Assembly: GCA_910589385.1 (NCBI GenBank)
Contig: CAJUTU010000004.1
Location: 1 to 64,000 of the forward strand
Reading direction: 5' to 3'
Source: an uncultured Lachnospiraceae bacterium
Lineage (GTDB): Bacteria; Bacillota; Clostridia; Lachnospirales; Lachnospiraceae
DNA: 64,000 nucleotides
A program made the position numbers and the translations under genes. Shown here piece after piece: positions 52,140-61,121 of this stretch (the stretch's first letter is position 1; each line of letters begins with the position of its first letter). Under the pieces are notes generated by a model. That model was not told where the DNA came from, ran no database searches, and worked only from the letters and a program-made list of their open reading frames with translations.

Positions 52140-53270
52140 ATGAAATATCAATATCAACAGCTAAAGAAAAAATATAACAATTTTTCAGTCCCGGTAGTAC
52201 ATATATCTGTAGAAGGAAAGGGATTTGAAGCAAACCAGACGAATATGGTGGTCAGCGAGGTAAAGGTGCGCCAGACCTGTGGGTTTAAGGCTGGAGACGC
52301 GGTATTTTCCATCTACGGATGTACAGATCCCAAGACAGAGGAATTTTTGTTTGATGATCTGAAACCTTATATTGCACTTGGGTCCTGTGTGGTGCTGGAA
52401 CTTGGATATCTGGGGGAAAGTGAGGAAGTCTTCTGCGGCTACATCGCAAGGGTAGAATTCATCTATGAGGAGATCCCCAGCGTGGAAGTGACCTTGATGG
52501 ATATAAAAGGCGTTATGATGGCAGGAGCCTGTGCAGGGCAGTTACGGGCATCCAGCTACGGGGAAGCAGTGCGGGAAATTTTTTCGGGTAATATCTACAA
52601 GGACTTAAAGCAAAAAGGCATCATCCGGAAACTGGATATATCAGATACCCCAGATAAACAAGAGAACTCCGAAGAGGGCATTCATACCATTGAATTATAT
52701 TCCGAAAGTGCGTATGAATTTGTAGTGAAAGCAGCCAAAAAATTTTACTATGAATTTTTTGTGGACTGCGGCGACGTTTATTTTCGGAAAGCAAAATCTG
52801 ACGAATCGGAGCTGATATTGCTGTGTATGGATGAGTTAGTCTTGTCCATGCGTGTAAATTATGATATACGGGGGATTTTTCGGGAAGCGGAAGTCCGGAG
52901 CGTGGATGATGCCAAAGGGGTCACTGTGAAGGCGGTAAAAAAACAAATGAATAAATTATCCTGCGGCAATAAGGTGAACGCACTGCTAAAGGGAACCAGA
53001 AAGGTCTATGTGGACTCTTCCGCAGGCTCTAAGAACGAAGCGGAATCCCGGGCGGAATCTCTGCTGGAAGCATCGGCTTTTGGTTTTGGGACGCTGGAAT
53101 GTGAGTGTATAGGTGTCCCTGTCTTGCGTCCAGGGCATTTTATCCGGCTGGGCGGGTATGGTACTCCGGCAGATAACCGTTTTTATGTGACAGACGTGGA
53201 ACATATCTTATCAGAGGAGGGATATGTCACCAGGCTGACAGCGCAGGCAGCGTCCCTGGATGATACCTGA
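52140..53270 (+). CDS. CIS hub protein, gp27 / late control gene D type
   Basis: 376 residues. The first half has the late-control-D/gp27 pattern (SEVKVRQTCGFKAGDAVFSIYG, LGSCVVLELGYLGESEEVFCGYIARVE), then YGEAVREIFSG, VVKAAKKFYYEFFVDCGDVYFRK and the C-terminal RPGHFIRLGGYG...FYVTDVEHILSEEGYVT. It corresponds to the gp27 half of a VgrG spike. The other half (gp5 type) is encoded by the next gene, so VgrG is split, with stop and start overlapping by 1 base (TGATG). Confidence 0.88.
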   Translation: MKYQYQQLKKKYNNFSVPVVHISVEGKGFEANQTNMVVSEVKVRQTCGFKAGDAVFSIYGCTDPKTEEFLFDDLKPYIALGSCVVLELGYLGESEEVFCGYIARVEFIYEEIPSVEVTLMDIKGVMMAGACAGQLRASSYGEAVREIFSGNIYKDLKQKGIIRKLDISDTPDKQENSEEGIHTIELYSESAYEFVVKAAKKFYYEFFVDCGDVYFRKAKSDESELILLCMDELVLSMRVNYDIRGIFREAEVRSVDDAKGVTVKAVKKQMNKLSCGNKVNALLKGTRKVYVDSSAGSKNEAESRAESLLEASAFGFGTLECECIGVPVLRPGHFIRLGGYGTPADNRFYVTDVEHILSEEGYVTRLTAQAASLDDT

Positions 53271-54118
53271 TGCCGCAGGATTGTGGAAACATAACGAGGT
53301 TGGATATGGCAATATTAGATTTATTAGACGAAGTCTCCGGCAGGCAGTTCCAAAAGACAGAGATGGGGGAGGAACGGGTTACAGGGGTTGTGGTTGGAAT
53401 CGTGACAGAAAATTACCATAAGGATTTTCCGGGGAAAGTCCGGGTCAGCATCCCTGTCCGGGATGATAATGCGAATGTGCTGAAATGGGCGAAGGTTGCC
53501 AGAGCATACAGTGGGAAGGAATGGGCACATTATTTCCTTCCAGAGAAAGATGACCAGGTACTCGTGGCATTTGAGCACGGAAATATAGAGAAACCTTATG
53601 TGATCGCATCCTTGCCGCGGGATGGGGATCGGGTGATATCGGAAACGGCGGATGCCGATAACCAGTTAAAAAAAATTGTAACCCGCCATGGGAGCAGCCT
53701 GCTCTTTTTCGACCATAAAGACGGGGACGGGGAGAAAGACCATATTGAGCTGCATACGGCTGGGGCCGGCCTGCAGATTGCATTAGATAATGAAAAGCAG
53801 AGCATCCGCGTCTGCGATAAGGAAAGACATTGTGAATTTGAAATGGAAACAGATAAAGGCAGTATCCAGATCATGGCGGATAAGAAAATTACAATCAGTG
53901 CTGGCGATAAGATCAAAATATATTTAAACGGAGAGAACGGAACCGTCCAGGTGAAAGCAGACAAAATCGTTATGCAGTCCAGCCGGGGAATGGAGCTTAA
54001 GACGGATGGAACGGCAAAATTCAGCGGACAGCAGACCATACTGGAGGCTATTGCATCCTTAAAGCAATCCAGTAACGGTATGGTAACTATCTCAGGAAAT
54101 CCCATTAAGCTGGGATAG
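53270..54118 (+). CDS. CIS spike protein, gp5 / VgrG OB-fold and beta-helix type
   Basis: 282 residues. Residues of about 35-120 form the OB domain (GIVTENYHKDFPGKVRVSIP, VLKWAKVARAYSGKEWAHYFLPEKDDQVLVAFEHGN). Residues of about 180-260 show repeated Glu/Lys/Gln-rich strands (GSIQIMADKKITISAGDKIKIYLNGENGTVQVKADKIVMQS) expected for the needle-like beta-helix. No lysozyme domain is inserted. A second in-frame ATG at 53306 is also a possible start. With the upstream gene it rebuilds a full VgrG. The tip would need a PAAR cap, which is not in this cluster. Confidence 0.88.
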   Translation: MPQDCGNITRLDMAILDLLDEVSGRQFQKTEMGEERVTGVVVGIVTENYHKDFPGKVRVSIPVRDDNANVLKWAKVARAYSGKEWAHYFLPEKDDQVLVAFEHGNIEKPYVIASLPRDGDRVISETADADNQLKKIVTRHGSSLLFFDHKDGDGEKDHIELHTAGAGLQIALDNEKQSIRVCDKERHCEFEMETDKGSIQIMADKKITISAGDKIKIYLNGENGTVQVKADKIVMQSSRGMELKTDGTAKFSGQQTILEAIASLKQSSNGMVTISGNPIKLG

Positions 54119-54157
54119 AGTACAGGATAAAACCAGAAATATCCAGGAGGTACAGAT

Positions 54158-54520
54158 ATGGCAGGTGGAATGAAATTTCCAATCCAGATAAATCCCATGA
54201 CCGGAAGATTCATGGAATCAGACGGGGCAGCAAATATCAAAGAATCCGTATATTTGATCTTAATGACACAAAAAGGTGAGCGATTGGCAAGGCCAGGATT
54301 TGGAAGCCGGATCCAGGGATACCCGTTCCAGGATTTTTCTTCTACCAGGCGTCATATGATGGAAAGAGAAATCAGGAATACAATTTTGTCGCAGGAACCC
54401 CGGGTAGAGGATGTCCATGCGAAAATTGAATGGGATCAGGACAAGGCCCAGGTTCTGGTCTATGTAGATTATACGGTCCGTGATACCGGGCAGACAGGAC
54501 ATATAGATCTTGCAGTATAA
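54158..54520 (+). CDS. CIS baseplate wedge protein (gp25-like)
   Basis: 120 residues with the gp25/GpW-type motif VYLILMTQKGERLARPGFGSRIQGYPFQD and the following helix RHMMEREIRNTILSQEPRVEDVHAKIEW. gp25 links the baseplate to the first sheath ring. GGAGGT precedes the ATG by about 8 bases. Confidence 0.92.
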   Translation: MAGGMKFPIQINPMTGRFMESDGAANIKESVYLILMTQKGERLARPGFGSRIQGYPFQDFSSTRRHMMEREIRNTILSQEPRVEDVHAKIEWDQDKAQVLVYVDYTVRDTGQTGHIDLAV

Positions 54521-54536
54521 AGGAGATTCGTAAGCG

Positions 54537-57305
54537 ATGGTTTGGGAAGAATTAGAAAGACTTGCAAAAGACTATCTGCCAGAGTGGAGGATCTCACGGG
54601 AATCTCCCGATGTGGGCGGGGTGATTGCGCTGATCTATGCAGACCTGGTGGAAAAAACATTGGAGAAATACCAGGAGATGCCTGCACGTGCCATACAGAA
54701 AATCCTACAGATGTCAGGAATACGCCCTGCCCCAGCCTCTCCTGCCAGGACAATCCTGGTCATGGAGATCGACAGGGCGGCAAAGGAGGGGATTTTAATT
54801 CGGAAAGGAAGCCGGTTCCTTGCAGATTTGGATAATAGGGATGCGCCGATAGTATTTTGTACGGAACAGGAACTTTTGGCTATACAGGCAGAATTGACGG
54901 ACATTTTACAGATTTCACAGAAAAACCGGACGATCTATGCCGGAAAATGTCAGGATGCTTTGTTTCCTCTCTCTCTTTTTCATATGGAGAAGGAGATGCC
55001 TCTTAGGTCAGACGGCGCGCTTTCTAAAACATGTGCCTGTGAAAGTATTTATCAGGAGGAACTGGTCATTTCCCATCCCGGAATCTTAAAAGAACCCGTC
55101 CGGATTCCGCGTGCTGTATTTGACGGGACTGCTCCGCGGTATCTGGGCGCCAGGATACAGGCATATGGTATGGAAATCCGTCCACAAGTACTTTATGACG
55201 GCAATCAGGAACTGGGATTGGAGCGGGCTGCGGTTTTTGGACGGGAACTACAGGAATATAAAGAATGTTATATTGGACATGACTCTGTGTTCCAGCAGGG
55301 CGGCGCCAGGATTGATATCCATTTTACCCTGCAATTTGAAACCTATCGTATGCAGCCGGACGAAACTGAGGACGAATGGAAAGTGATCAAACGGAAGCCC
55401 AAAGAAATAAAATCTTCTGTTCCTGTCTACATGGATGAGGTGGCATACTCTTATTATAATGGGGTGGGCTGGAAACGGCTGGAACTTCTGGATGGCATGG
55501 CAGATGTTTTTTCAAGAGCAAAGGATATAAGCCCAGGAACAAAAGACTGCCATCTGGTTTTTGTGTGCCCTTATGACTGGCGGCCGGTTATTATAGGCGG
55601 CCAGGAACTGCGCTGCCTTCGGATACAGGCTATACATGCTGGCTGTAGCTGGCGGATGGACGCAGAATACCATTACCCGGTTCTGGCGGACCTGCGGCTG
55701 TCGTATTCCCATGACCCATCGGGGATCCTGCCTCAAAAAACAGTTTCCATACAGGGGACTGTGGAGACAGAACTGACGCATAAAGAGCAGTTTGGATACT
55801 ACCAGCCAGGGGTTCCTATGTTCCAGCCATTCCCTTATGACGGTGAAAGTATGCTGTTTGGTTTTGACCGGGTATTTCCTTCCGGCAATATCAGCCTGTA
55901 CCTGATGCTTGGGGAGCAGAAAAAAAATACAGGTGTAAAGATACAATATGAATACTCTGCCCAAAACGGCTTTGAACCTCTAGAGGTGGTGGATACGACC
56001 GAGTGTCTGTCACGTTCCGGAACAGTGATGTTCTGGCTCCCAGAAAACAGTGGGATGCTGGAGGTGGAGGGCAGGAAACGTTTCTGGATCCGCATGAAGC
56101 TGTCCGGCAGCGGGGCAGACGGAACCCGGGATTTTGCGCCCTGTCTTCATATGATATATCTGAATGGGGCAGAAGCTTTCAATTATGAATGGTCTGAGTC
56201 CAAAGATTATTATCTGGATGAACCAGTTCCGTTTCTGGAATGCATGCTGGAAGGAGAACAGATTCTGGAGGCAGAAGTTATGGTAAATGAGAAAGAGGTG
56301 CTGTCAGAGAAAGAAATGCTGCAACTGTTGGACGGCCCCTGGGGCAAAGAGGGCAGGGTGCATATGGAAAAGGACTACCGTGGAAAGATCAGCGAATTTT
56401 ATGTGAAATGGCCAGAAGTCGAGAACTTTGAATGTGAACAAGAATCACCCCGGGGGTATGTGCTGGACAGGCAGAATAAAAAAATAAAATTTGGGGATGG
56501 GAGGGTTTGGAAGATTCCGGAGTGTTCAAGCGGCACGGCATTTTGTGTCCGGGTTAAGACTTGTGACGGAAGGGCAGGAAACCTAAGTCCCATGCAAAGC
56601 TTCCATCCTGCCGTTTCACAAACCTTTCTCAAAAGGGCCTATCAGCCGGGGCATGCGTCAGGCGGATGTGATGCCGGGATGCAGTCCAAAATAGAGCAGA
56701 GAGGGACATTCCTTAGGAACAGCATGAACAGGCTGGTATCCGCAAAAGACTATGTATCCGAAATCCGGACATTTTCGGAGCAGATTGCAGAAGTAAAGCT
56801 GATAAAAACTGTATCCGGCAGGGAAAAACTGGTTGTATTAATGAAAGACTATAAAGACGGACCAGCCTCCTATTGGCAGATTAAGCCCATCCTGCATGGA
56901 CTGATCCAAGAAAAAAGGGCATTGGCAGACGGAGAAGAAATCAGCATAGAAAAGCCGATATTTGTGCAGGTGTCTATAGAGGTGTGGGGCGCCTGTCCGC
57001 CTTATAAGGTGATAGAAGCAAAGCAGCGTCTTAAAAACAAGATCCAGCGTTTTTTTGAACCGGAAGATTTCTGGAGGATCGGAAAACTCCCGGAACGGAT
57101 AGAACTGGAGACTATGCTGAGGGCAGGAGATGTGGATATTTCTATCCAATATTTTAATGCGGTATTCCAATATGAGGATTCCAAAGGCATACATAAGTGG
57201 AATCTGGACCATAAAATATCAATACCTGAGGGTGTCTGCATGAATGGAAAGCACACAATACATTTGGGAGGGAAAGAACTTGTATACAGAAGACAGGCAA
57301 TTTGA
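54537..57305 (+). CDS. CIS baseplate J-like wedge protein 1
   Basis: 922 residues. The N-terminus ELERLAKDYLPEWRISRESPDVGGVIALIYADL and the RKGSRFLADLDNRDAPIVF region fit large baseplate J/gp6-type wedge proteins of eCIS, and the C-terminal QPGHASGGCDAGMQSKIEQRGTFLRNSMNRLVSAKDYVSEIRTFSEQIAEVKLIK block is the classical J core, followed by EVWGACPPYKVIEAKQRLKNKIQRFF. It is the longer of two J-type proteins (Pvc11/Pvc12-like). Its end overlaps the next gene. Confidence 0.85.
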   Translation: MVWEELERLAKDYLPEWRISRESPDVGGVIALIYADLVEKTLEKYQEMPARAIQKILQMSGIRPAPASPARTILVMEIDRAAKEGILIRKGSRFLADLDNRDAPIVFCTEQELLAIQAELTDILQISQKNRTIYAGKCQDALFPLSLFHMEKEMPLRSDGALSKTCACESIYQEELVISHPGILKEPVRIPRAVFDGTAPRYLGARIQAYGMEIRPQVLYDGNQELGLERAAVFGRELQEYKECYIGHDSVFQQGGARIDIHFTLQFETYRMQPDETEDEWKVIKRKPKEIKSSVPVYMDEVAYSYYNGVGWKRLELLDGMADVFSRAKDISPGTKDCHLVFVCPYDWRPVIIGGQELRCLRIQAIHAGCSWRMDAEYHYPVLADLRLSYSHDPSGILPQKTVSIQGTVETELTHKEQFGYYQPGVPMFQPFPYDGESMLFGFDRVFPSGNISLYLMLGEQKKNTGVKIQYEYSAQNGFEPLEVVDTTECLSRSGTVMFWLPENSGMLEVEGRKRFWIRMKLSGSGADGTRDFAPCLHMIYLNGAEAFNYEWSESKDYYLDEPVPFLECMLEGEQILEAEVMVNEKEVLSEKEMLQLLDGPWGKEGRVHMEKDYRGKISEFYVKWPEVENFECEQESPRGYVLDRQNKKIKFGDGRVWKIPECSSGTAFCVRVKTCDGRAGNLSPMQSFHPAVSQTFLKRAYQPGHASGGCDAGMQSKIEQRGTFLRNSMNRLVSAKDYVSEIRTFSEQIAEVKLIKTVSGREKLVVLMKDYKDGPASYWQIKPILHGLIQEKRALADGEEISIEKPIFVQVSIEVWGACPPYKVIEAKQRLKNKIQRFFEPEDFWRIGKLPERIELETMLRAGDVDISIQYFNAVFQYEDSKGIHKWNLDHKISIPEGVCMNGKHTIHLGGKELVYRRQAI

Positions 57306-59250
57306 GCAGAAAATGCGAGAAGCAGCGGCAAGGATCCCTTTCTATTCAAGAGACTGGACAAACCGTTTTGAATCTGATCCTGGTATGACGATCCTGGAAA
57401 ACCTGATCATTCTTTTGATGCTGCTGGACCGGCAGATGGAGGAAGTACCAGAAGCAATACAGAAGAAACTGCTGGAACTGCTGGATATCCGGAAGCAGGA
57501 AGGAAAAAGCGCAAAAGTCTATCTTCTCCCTAAAACACGCATAGAAGGGCGGAAAATACCGGCACATCAGAAATTTCATACCGGCCGGCTGTGTTTTGAG
57601 ACTCTGCAGGAAGAAATCCTTATGCCGGGAAAGCTAATGAAAATCTTCCAGGAGCAGAATGGAAAATTTATAGAACTGGAAGAACTGTCACCTGGAAATC
57701 CTTTGTCGGCAAAACTATTTGGAAAGAATCCCCAAAAAGGGGATGCGCTCTGCCTGCTATTTGACTTCCTGCCTTCCGATTTCCCGAAGCCGTTATACCT
57801 GTATGCAACAGTAAAATCTCGTTTTCCAAGGAATCCTCCGGATGGTGCTGTAGATTTGGAATTTGCAAAAGCAAGATGGTCCTATTCTACAAGGGCAGGG
57901 TTCCAAGAAATGACCAGCGAAGACAGTACAGGCGTATTTTTAAGATCTGGAGAAATCAAGCTCCGTCTGGGCAGGGAAGCGCCAGAGAGGATATCTATTG
58001 GTTCAGATTCCGGCTATATCATACGCTGCGAACTGACCAGCGCACAGTATGATATCAGCCCGGAAGCTGTGGCAATTGACGGGCCGCTTCTGGAAGTGTA
58101 TGAAATGGATTCCAAAGCTTTGTCCTATACGGCACGGGTGGGTGAAAAGCTGAATATCCCTCCAATTCTGGGGGAAGAGGTGTATACATGGATCTATGAA
58201 AAGGATGCAGACGGGTATCACCTGTGCAAGACACGGGACATTGAAAAGGAGCAAAAGGTGGTATGCATCCAAAAGGAACTGATGCCGTACCGGGACTTAG
58301 GACTTTTATATGGGTATGACCAGGAGGAATTTGATGTTGGGATGCTGGGGCGCCTTCTCCCGGAAAGCCTGGAATTGATGGCTGTACAAAAGCACGGCAT
58401 CCAGCAGGCGGAAAGGGCTGCATTTTTTCGGCTGGGCAGGGAAGATCCAAAAGAGGATAATCCTCTTGTCTTTCAATATAATGAAGAAAAAGGGAGCATT
58501 CAAATTGTAGACCCTGGAGATTATACAGGGTGGAGACTCTTAATTTCGGCCTGTGCCATTTATCATGGAAAGGAAGGGAACATTCTGGCCCATAACACAT
58601 TTACCTGTACTGGAGATGGGATGCAGGAGGCTTATGAAAATCCAAACCCAGGCACAGGTGGGAAAAACCCAGAAGGATTTACAGAACTTAAACAGATGCT
58701 GTTAAGGCTGCTGAAAACACCGGAAGCGGCCGTCACCGCAGAAGATTATGAAGTTCTTGTGCGGCAGGTGCCGAACCTTTGTATCCATAAAGTACATGCC
58801 TATGCAGGAAAGAAGGAACGAGAAGTAGAGATTGCTGTAAAACCGTACAGTGAAGACGAGCGGCCGGCCCTTTCTAAATATTATCGGCAATGTATCGAAA
58901 GGTATCTGGAGGAACGGAGGCTTATCTATACCAGTTTTCGGATACAAAGCCCTGCCTATATCCCTGTTGATGTATGGATGATTGTTTTTGTGAAAATGCA
59001 GTATCATAACTGTAGTGAACAGATTGAAAGGCTGCTTCGGCAAGAACTGGACTATATCAATGGGACGGGCGATTTTGGAGCAAGGATTGAATTAGTAAAG
59101 TTGTTAAAAAAAATAGAAGACCTGCCATGTGTAGAATATGTCCGGGATTTCTGCCTGAACGGGGAGCGTGAGGATCTTATAATACCAGACCATGGGCTTG
59201 CCTGCGCAGGGACTATAAAGCTGGAAGTGAAGAGCAATGAGATTGTATGA
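57280..59250 (+). CDS. CIS baseplate J-like wedge protein 2
   Basis: 656 residues from TTG 57280, which follows GGGAGGG by 7 bases; an ATG at 57244 with a GAGGGTG site would add 12 residues. The start LYTEDRQFEQKMREAAARIPFYSRDWTNRFESDPGMTILENLI is the typical N-terminus of baseplate J-like proteins (DR.FE...A..RIP.Y...WT...SDPG.T.LE), and the J core recurs near KTPEAAVTAEDYEVLVRQVPNLCIHKVHA. It forms the wedge with the preceding protein. The frames of the two overlap by 26 bases, and by 62 if the ATG is used. Confidence 0.85.
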   Translation: MYTEDRQFEQKMREAAARIPFYSRDWTNRFESDPGMTILENLIILLMLLDRQMEEVPEAIQKKLLELLDIRKQEGKSAKVYLLPKTRIEGRKIPAHQKFHTGRLCFETLQEEILMPGKLMKIFQEQNGKFIELEELSPGNPLSAKLFGKNPQKGDALCLLFDFLPSDFPKPLYLYATVKSRFPRNPPDGAVDLEFAKARWSYSTRAGFQEMTSEDSTGVFLRSGEIKLRLGREAPERISIGSDSGYIIRCELTSAQYDISPEAVAIDGPLLEVYEMDSKALSYTARVGEKLNIPPILGEEVYTWIYEKDADGYHLCKTRDIEKEQKVVCIQKELMPYRDLGLLYGYDQEEFDVGMLGRLLPESLELMAVQKHGIQQAERAAFFRLGREDPKEDNPLVFQYNEEKGSIQIVDPGDYTGWRLLISACAIYHGKEGNILAHNTFTCTGDGMQEAYENPNPGTGGKNPEGFTELKQMLLRLLKTPEAAVTAEDYEVLVRQVPNLCIHKVHAYAGKKEREVEIAVKPYSEDERPALSKYYRQCIERYLEERRLIYTSFRIQSPAYIPVDVWMIVFVKMQYHNCSEQIERLLRQELDYINGTGDFGARIELVKLLKKIEDLPCVEYVRDFCLNGEREDLIIPDHGLACAGTIKLEVKSNEIV

Positions 59251-60190
59251 CAGCATGAGGACATATACCTACGGATATACCAGATTAAAGAAAGCAGAAG
59301 GAGAGGGGTTTCATGCAGAACGGGATGGAAGCCTTCACTTAGAGGGCAATGACTGTCGGATTTTCCTTAAATCTTTGGACGGTGTGGATGAGTCCTGTCT
59401 ATGGGGACGGCTCCATATGGATGTGGGGCTTGCCAGGAACAGTATCCTGACCGTTTATGCAGCGGCAGGCAGACATGGAAAAGAGACCTGCATCGGACCG
59501 TTTATAAATCAGACAGATATCTTGCTGTGCGATCTGTCAGGAAGATACCTTTGGATCTGGATGGAGATTAAAAATGCCGGGAACGGAATCATCCGCAATA
59601 TCCAGGTGTACAGCCCAGGCATGGAGTTTTTACAGATGATGCCGGAAGTATATCAGGAAAGAGGAAGTGTTCTGCATCGGTATCTGTCCATATTTTCCAC
59701 GGTTTATTGGGAGGTACAAAAAAAGATAGATCATATGGCGGGCCTTGCAGATGTCCATGAGGCTTCTGTCCATCAGCTTTCTCTCTTGGAAGAATGGCTT
59801 GGCATCCGGTGTGGGGACGGACTTCTTTCGGAAGCTATGACAAGAAAGCTTTTGGCGCAGACAGCCCATTTCGTCAGGATACGCGGAACGCGTAAGGTGG
59901 TGGAGGAACTGACAATACTGCTTTCCGGAGAAAAGCCGAAAATCTTTGAAAAGAAATCTGGTACATTAGTGCTGCTTCTTTGTCAGAATATCACGGAAGA
60001 ACTGGAACGAAAACTTGTATATTTTCTTTTGCAGTTCCTGCCAAAAGAATGCAGGCTCCACATTATATCTGAACAGGATCCGATGGGGATGGATGAATAT
60101 TGTTATATGGATGTAAATGCAATGTTAGCGCTCCTTCCAATAGGTGGTTTGGATTTGGGGGATGGATTGGAACAATGCGTGATGGAATAA
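59237..60190 (+). CDS. CIS tail protein I-like baseplate component
   Basis: 317 residues. Residues of about 130-230 (FLQMMPEVYQERGSVLHRYLSIFSTVYWEVQKKIDHMAGLADVHEASVHQLSLLEEWLGI, then LAQTAHFVRIRGTRKVVEELT) follow the phage tail protein I / Pvc12 pattern. Its start overlaps the previous stop by 14 bases. It links wedge proteins and, in phages, supports the fibre. No separate fibre gene follows. Confidence 0.8.
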   Translation: MRLYDSMRTYTYGYTRLKKAEGEGFHAERDGSLHLEGNDCRIFLKSLDGVDESCLWGRLHMDVGLARNSILTVYAAAGRHGKETCIGPFINQTDILLCDLSGRYLWIWMEIKNAGNGIIRNIQVYSPGMEFLQMMPEVYQERGSVLHRYLSIFSTVYWEVQKKIDHMAGLADVHEASVHQLSLLEEWLGIRCGDGLLSEAMTRKLLAQTAHFVRIRGTRKVVEELTILLSGEKPKIFEKKSGTLVLLLCQNITEELERKLVYFLLQFLPKECRLHIISEQDPMGMDEYCYMDVNAMLALLPIGGLDLGDGLEQCVME

Positions 60191-60200
60191 GGAGAAAAAG

Positions 60201-60512
60201 ATGGAGATTACAGAAAAAATACAGAAAGAGGAAATCATTTTAGAAATCACAGGGCGGATTGACACAAATACGAGCAGGCTCCTGCAGGAGAAACTTCTAA
60301 GTACATTCCAGAAAAGCAGAAATGTCTGGATGGATCTGAAACATGTAGACTATGTGTCAAGTGCCGGCCTGCGGGTATTTCTGATCGGTGTAAAAACAGC
60401 CCAGGCAAACATGGGAACCTTAAAGTTTTCCGGCGTGCAGGAGCAGGTAATGGAAGTGCTGCAGATCACAGGATTTGATAAGGTGTTAGATTTATGGGGA
60501 GATATACAGTAA
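60201..60512 (+). CDS. STAS-domain protein (anti-sigma factor antagonist type)
   Basis: 103 residues, a single STAS domain: EIILEITGRIDTNTSRLLQEKLL, then VWMDLKHVDYVSSAGLRVFLIGVKTA with serines S53/S54 at the position phosphorylated in SpoIIAA/RsbV. GGAGAAAAAG precedes the start. In partner-switching, such proteins release sigma factors from a kinase anti-sigma; no such kinase or sigma gene is in the window, so a partner must be elsewhere, or the domain has a structural job. The next gene begins inside its last 19 bases. Confidence 0.88.
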   Translation: MEITEKIQKEEIILEITGRIDTNTSRLLQEKLLSTFQKSRNVWMDLKHVDYVSSAGLRVFLIGVKTAQANMGTLKFSGVQEQVMEVLQITGFDKVLDLWGDIQ

Positions 60513-61039
60513 TTGCAAATGTAAGCGAAGAGATGGTGCATGTCCTGCAAAAAGAGTTAGTGCCGGATCTAATCTCAGATGAGAGTTCGGTCGGGCTGTG
60601 CAGCCCGGAAGAACCAGAAGATATGGAATTGGGCATCTTTTTATATGATATCCAGGAAAATGATGAGGTCCGGAGGCTGGGGATGATCGATGACGGGCCT
60701 ACAAGGCAGCAGTATCCACCTGCATTCTTATCTCTGTATTATATGCTGACAGCCTATTCCCAGAGTGACCGAAAATTCCGTATGGCGCAGGAACAGAGGA
60801 TACTTGGAAGGGTTGTTCGGAAATTTCATGATCATCCGTATCTGGAAGTGGAAGATGAGCAGTATCCTCTGCAGCTTATGAAACTATCCACAGAGGATAA
60901 ATTGAAGCTTTGGAACTTTAATGGTAAGCCCTATAAGCCCTCATTATTTTATAAGGCAGCTCCTATAATCCTGGATTCCGCAAGGTATCGGGAGGTTTCG
61001 AGAGTTCAGAGTACAGACTTTGGAGTGTCAAGGCTGTGA
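60494..61039 (+). CDS. CIS tail terminator / cap protein (DUF4255, Pvc16-like)
   Basis: 181 residues. The DUF4255 pattern GIFLYDIQENDEVRR, then PAFLSLYYMLTAYSQSDRKFRMAQEQRILGRVVRKFHDHPYLE and PLQLMKLSTEDKLKLWNFNGKPYKPSLFYKAAPIILDS is clear. In AFP and PVC particles this protein caps the end of the tube and limits its length. Overlap with the STAS gene couples the two in translation. Confidence 0.92.
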   Translation: MGRYTVIANVSEEMVHVLQKELVPDLISDESSVGLCSPEEPEDMELGIFLYDIQENDEVRRLGMIDDGPTRQQYPPAFLSLYYMLTAYSQSDRKFRMAQEQRILGRVVRKFHDHPYLEVEDEQYPLQLMKLSTEDKLKLWNFNGKPYKPSLFYKAAPIILDSARYREVSRVQSTDFGVSRL

Positions 61040-61121
61040 GACGTTATTGTATTGCATGATAAACTGCCGCAAACGATTTCGGCATGATCATTAAGCAGGG
61101 CCGTTAAGGAGGGGAGGATAC

